This document shows, piece by piece, positions 4,691-5,539 of a DNA stretch of 5,539 nt. This DNA is from Acidobacteriota bacterium (GTDB lineage: Bacteria > Acidobacteriota > Vicinamibacteria > Vicinamibacterales > UBA8438). Both the position numbers and the translations under genes were made by a program. Location of the stretch: assembly GCA_011523485.1 (NCBI GenBank), contig WTGR01000346.1:1-5539 (forward strand), written 5' to 3'. How positions within the stretch are numbered: position 1 is the stretch's first letter; each line of letters begins with the position of its first letter. Under the pieces are notes generated by a model that was given only the letters and a program-made list of their open reading frames with translations, was not told the origin of the DNA and made no database searches.

Positions 4691-5539
4691 ATGCGACACA
4701 CATATCGTTTATTCGTGGCGGTTCCGGTTTACCTGGCGTTGCTGACAGGCCTGTCGGCGGCGCCGGCATCGGCGCAAGGATCGGCCTGGATTGCCGAACC
4801 AGAGACGGGCAGCGTCAGCTTTTCGTTCGTGCGGCAATTCACCGACAAGTATTTTCGTAGCGAGAACAGCCTGCCTGTGGACAGGACCTTGCCGGCGACC
4901 TTGTCGCAGAACACCTTCTGGTTCGGCTTCAACTACGCATTTACCGATGCGGTGGCCATCGACGTGCAGTCGGGAGCGGCGTCGAGCCTCTTTCCCGGGC
5001 CGCCCATGGGGACCCCGACCACGTCCGAGAGCTTCACCGGCCTGGTGGACACGAACGTGGCATTGACGTGGCGGGTCGTGGACGAACTGGTGAGCAACGC
5101 TCCGAGCGTCGCGTTCCGCGTCGGGGCGATCGCGGCCGGCGGTTACGAGACCGGCCACATCAACGCCCTCGGTGACGGCGGCAACGGCTTCGAAGGCTCG
5201 ATCATCGTCGGCAAGTTCGCCGAGCGGGTCGGCGCCAGTGCGGAAGTCGGCTATCGGTACCGTACCGAGGACATCCCGGCGGACGTGTTCTTCAACGGGT
5301 CGCTCTTCGTGCCGGCCGGCGGCCGCGTAATCGTCGGTGTCGACTACCGGATGGTCAACGCCACGTCCGGGCTGGACATCGGAGTGCCGCCCTTCTCGGC
5401 GGCCAGATTTCCGGAGGTGCAGGAGGATATCCACCTCGTGGGAGGTCGCCTCATCATCAACGCGACCGACATCGTCAGCGTGAGCGGCCTGTTCGGGAAG
5501 GTGGTCAAGGGACGGAACACGGCTTCGTCCAATGTCTTC
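4691..5539 (+). CDS. Secreted outer-membrane beta-barrel-like protein, 3' truncated
   Basis: The frame is open from ATG 4691 to the window edge (283 residues, no stop). An in-frame TAG at 4625-4627, with no other start codon after it, fixes the start. The N-terminus is a standard signal peptide: MRHTYR, a hydrophobic core (7-24) and an ASA motif (26-28) with cleavage before Gln29. The mature protein shows repeated 8-12 residue stretches of alternating polar and hydrophobic or aromatic residues, separated by Gly/Asp/Asn-rich turns. Examples are VSFSFVRQF (42-50), TFWFGFNYAF, VALTWRVV, SVAFRVGAIAAGGYETG, VGASAEVGYRYR, RVIVGVDYRM and RLIINATDIVSVSGLFG. This is typical of outer-membrane barrels of roughly 10-14 strands. 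I cannot assign a porin, transporter or assembly family. The final visible residues look like the last hairpin, so perhaps only a short tail is missing. It could form an envelope unit with the two exported proteins upstream. Confidence 0.75.
   Translation, partial: MRHTYRLFVAVPVYLALLTGLSAAPASAQGSAWIAEPETGSVSFSFVRQFTDKYFRSENSLPVDRTLPATLSQNTFWFGFNYAFTDAVAIDVQSGAASSLFPGPPMGTPTTSESFTGLVDTNVALTWRVVDELVSNAPSVAFRVGAIAAGGYETGHINALGDGGNGFEGSIIVGKFAERVGASAEVGYRYRTEDIPADVFFNGSLFVPAGGRVIVGVDYRMVNATSGLDIGVPPFSAARFPEVQEDIHLVGGRLIINATDIVSVSGLFGKVVKGRNTASSNVF

Noticed and set aside
4709..5434. Open frame on the - strand (241 codons) opposite the barrel gene
   Set aside because: The + strand frame has a signal peptide, an AxA cleavage site and strand periodicity; the antisense frame has none of these.
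1..5539. tRNA, rRNA, CRISPR array, transposase or phage genes
   Set aside because: No regularly spaced repeats, no cloverleaf-like gene ending and no transposase or integrase motif was seen in either strand.

Overview
The window is a GC-rich (by eye about two thirds G+C), densely coded stretch from a Gram-negative bacterium. All convincing genes lie on the + strand. A Gram-negative envelope is indicated by a candidate lipoprotein, a small periplasmic-type protein and an outer-membrane barrel-type protein, each with an export signal. The overall style would suit an Acidobacteriota-like or another GC-rich environmental lineage, but no marker gene here settles the taxonomy.

Layout: (1) 1-923, the 3' part of a sodium:solute symporter gene whose start lies outside the window. 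(2) 940-2298, a multi-pass GT-C-type glycosyltransferase of the DUF2029/GT87-like, mannosyltransferase type. (3) 2307-3035 (or from a GTG at 2295 that overlaps the previous stop), a GT-A family 2 glycosyltransferase resembling polyprenyl-phosphate sugar synthases. (4) A 170-base leader with a candidate extended -10 promoter and several possible starts for the next gene. (5) 3206-4075, a DUF547-domain protein with a lipoprotein-type signal. (6) A 119-base gap with a GC-rich inverted repeat. (7) 4195-4554, a small exported four-cysteine protein with a CxxCP motif. (8) A 136-base gap holding a diverged tandem duplication and small hairpins. (9) 4691 to the window end, a secreted, probably outer-membrane beta-barrel protein that runs off the edge.

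How the genes may work together: the two glycosyltransferases form a plausible donor-and-user pair. The GT2 enzyme would load a sugar onto a polyprenyl phosphate at the inner face of the membrane, and the GT-C enzyme would transfer it to an acceptor on the outer face. The next three genes all encode exported proteins, predicted as a membrane-anchored lipoprotein, a soluble periplasmic Cys protein and an outer-membrane barrel. They could form one envelope module, but this rests only on order, strand and predicted localisation. The symporter is probably a neighbour rather than a partner.

No RNA gene, insertion sequence, CRISPR array or phage gene was seen. The most unusual items are the CxxCP protein, the duplicated leader before the barrel gene, and the unresolved start of the DUF547 gene.
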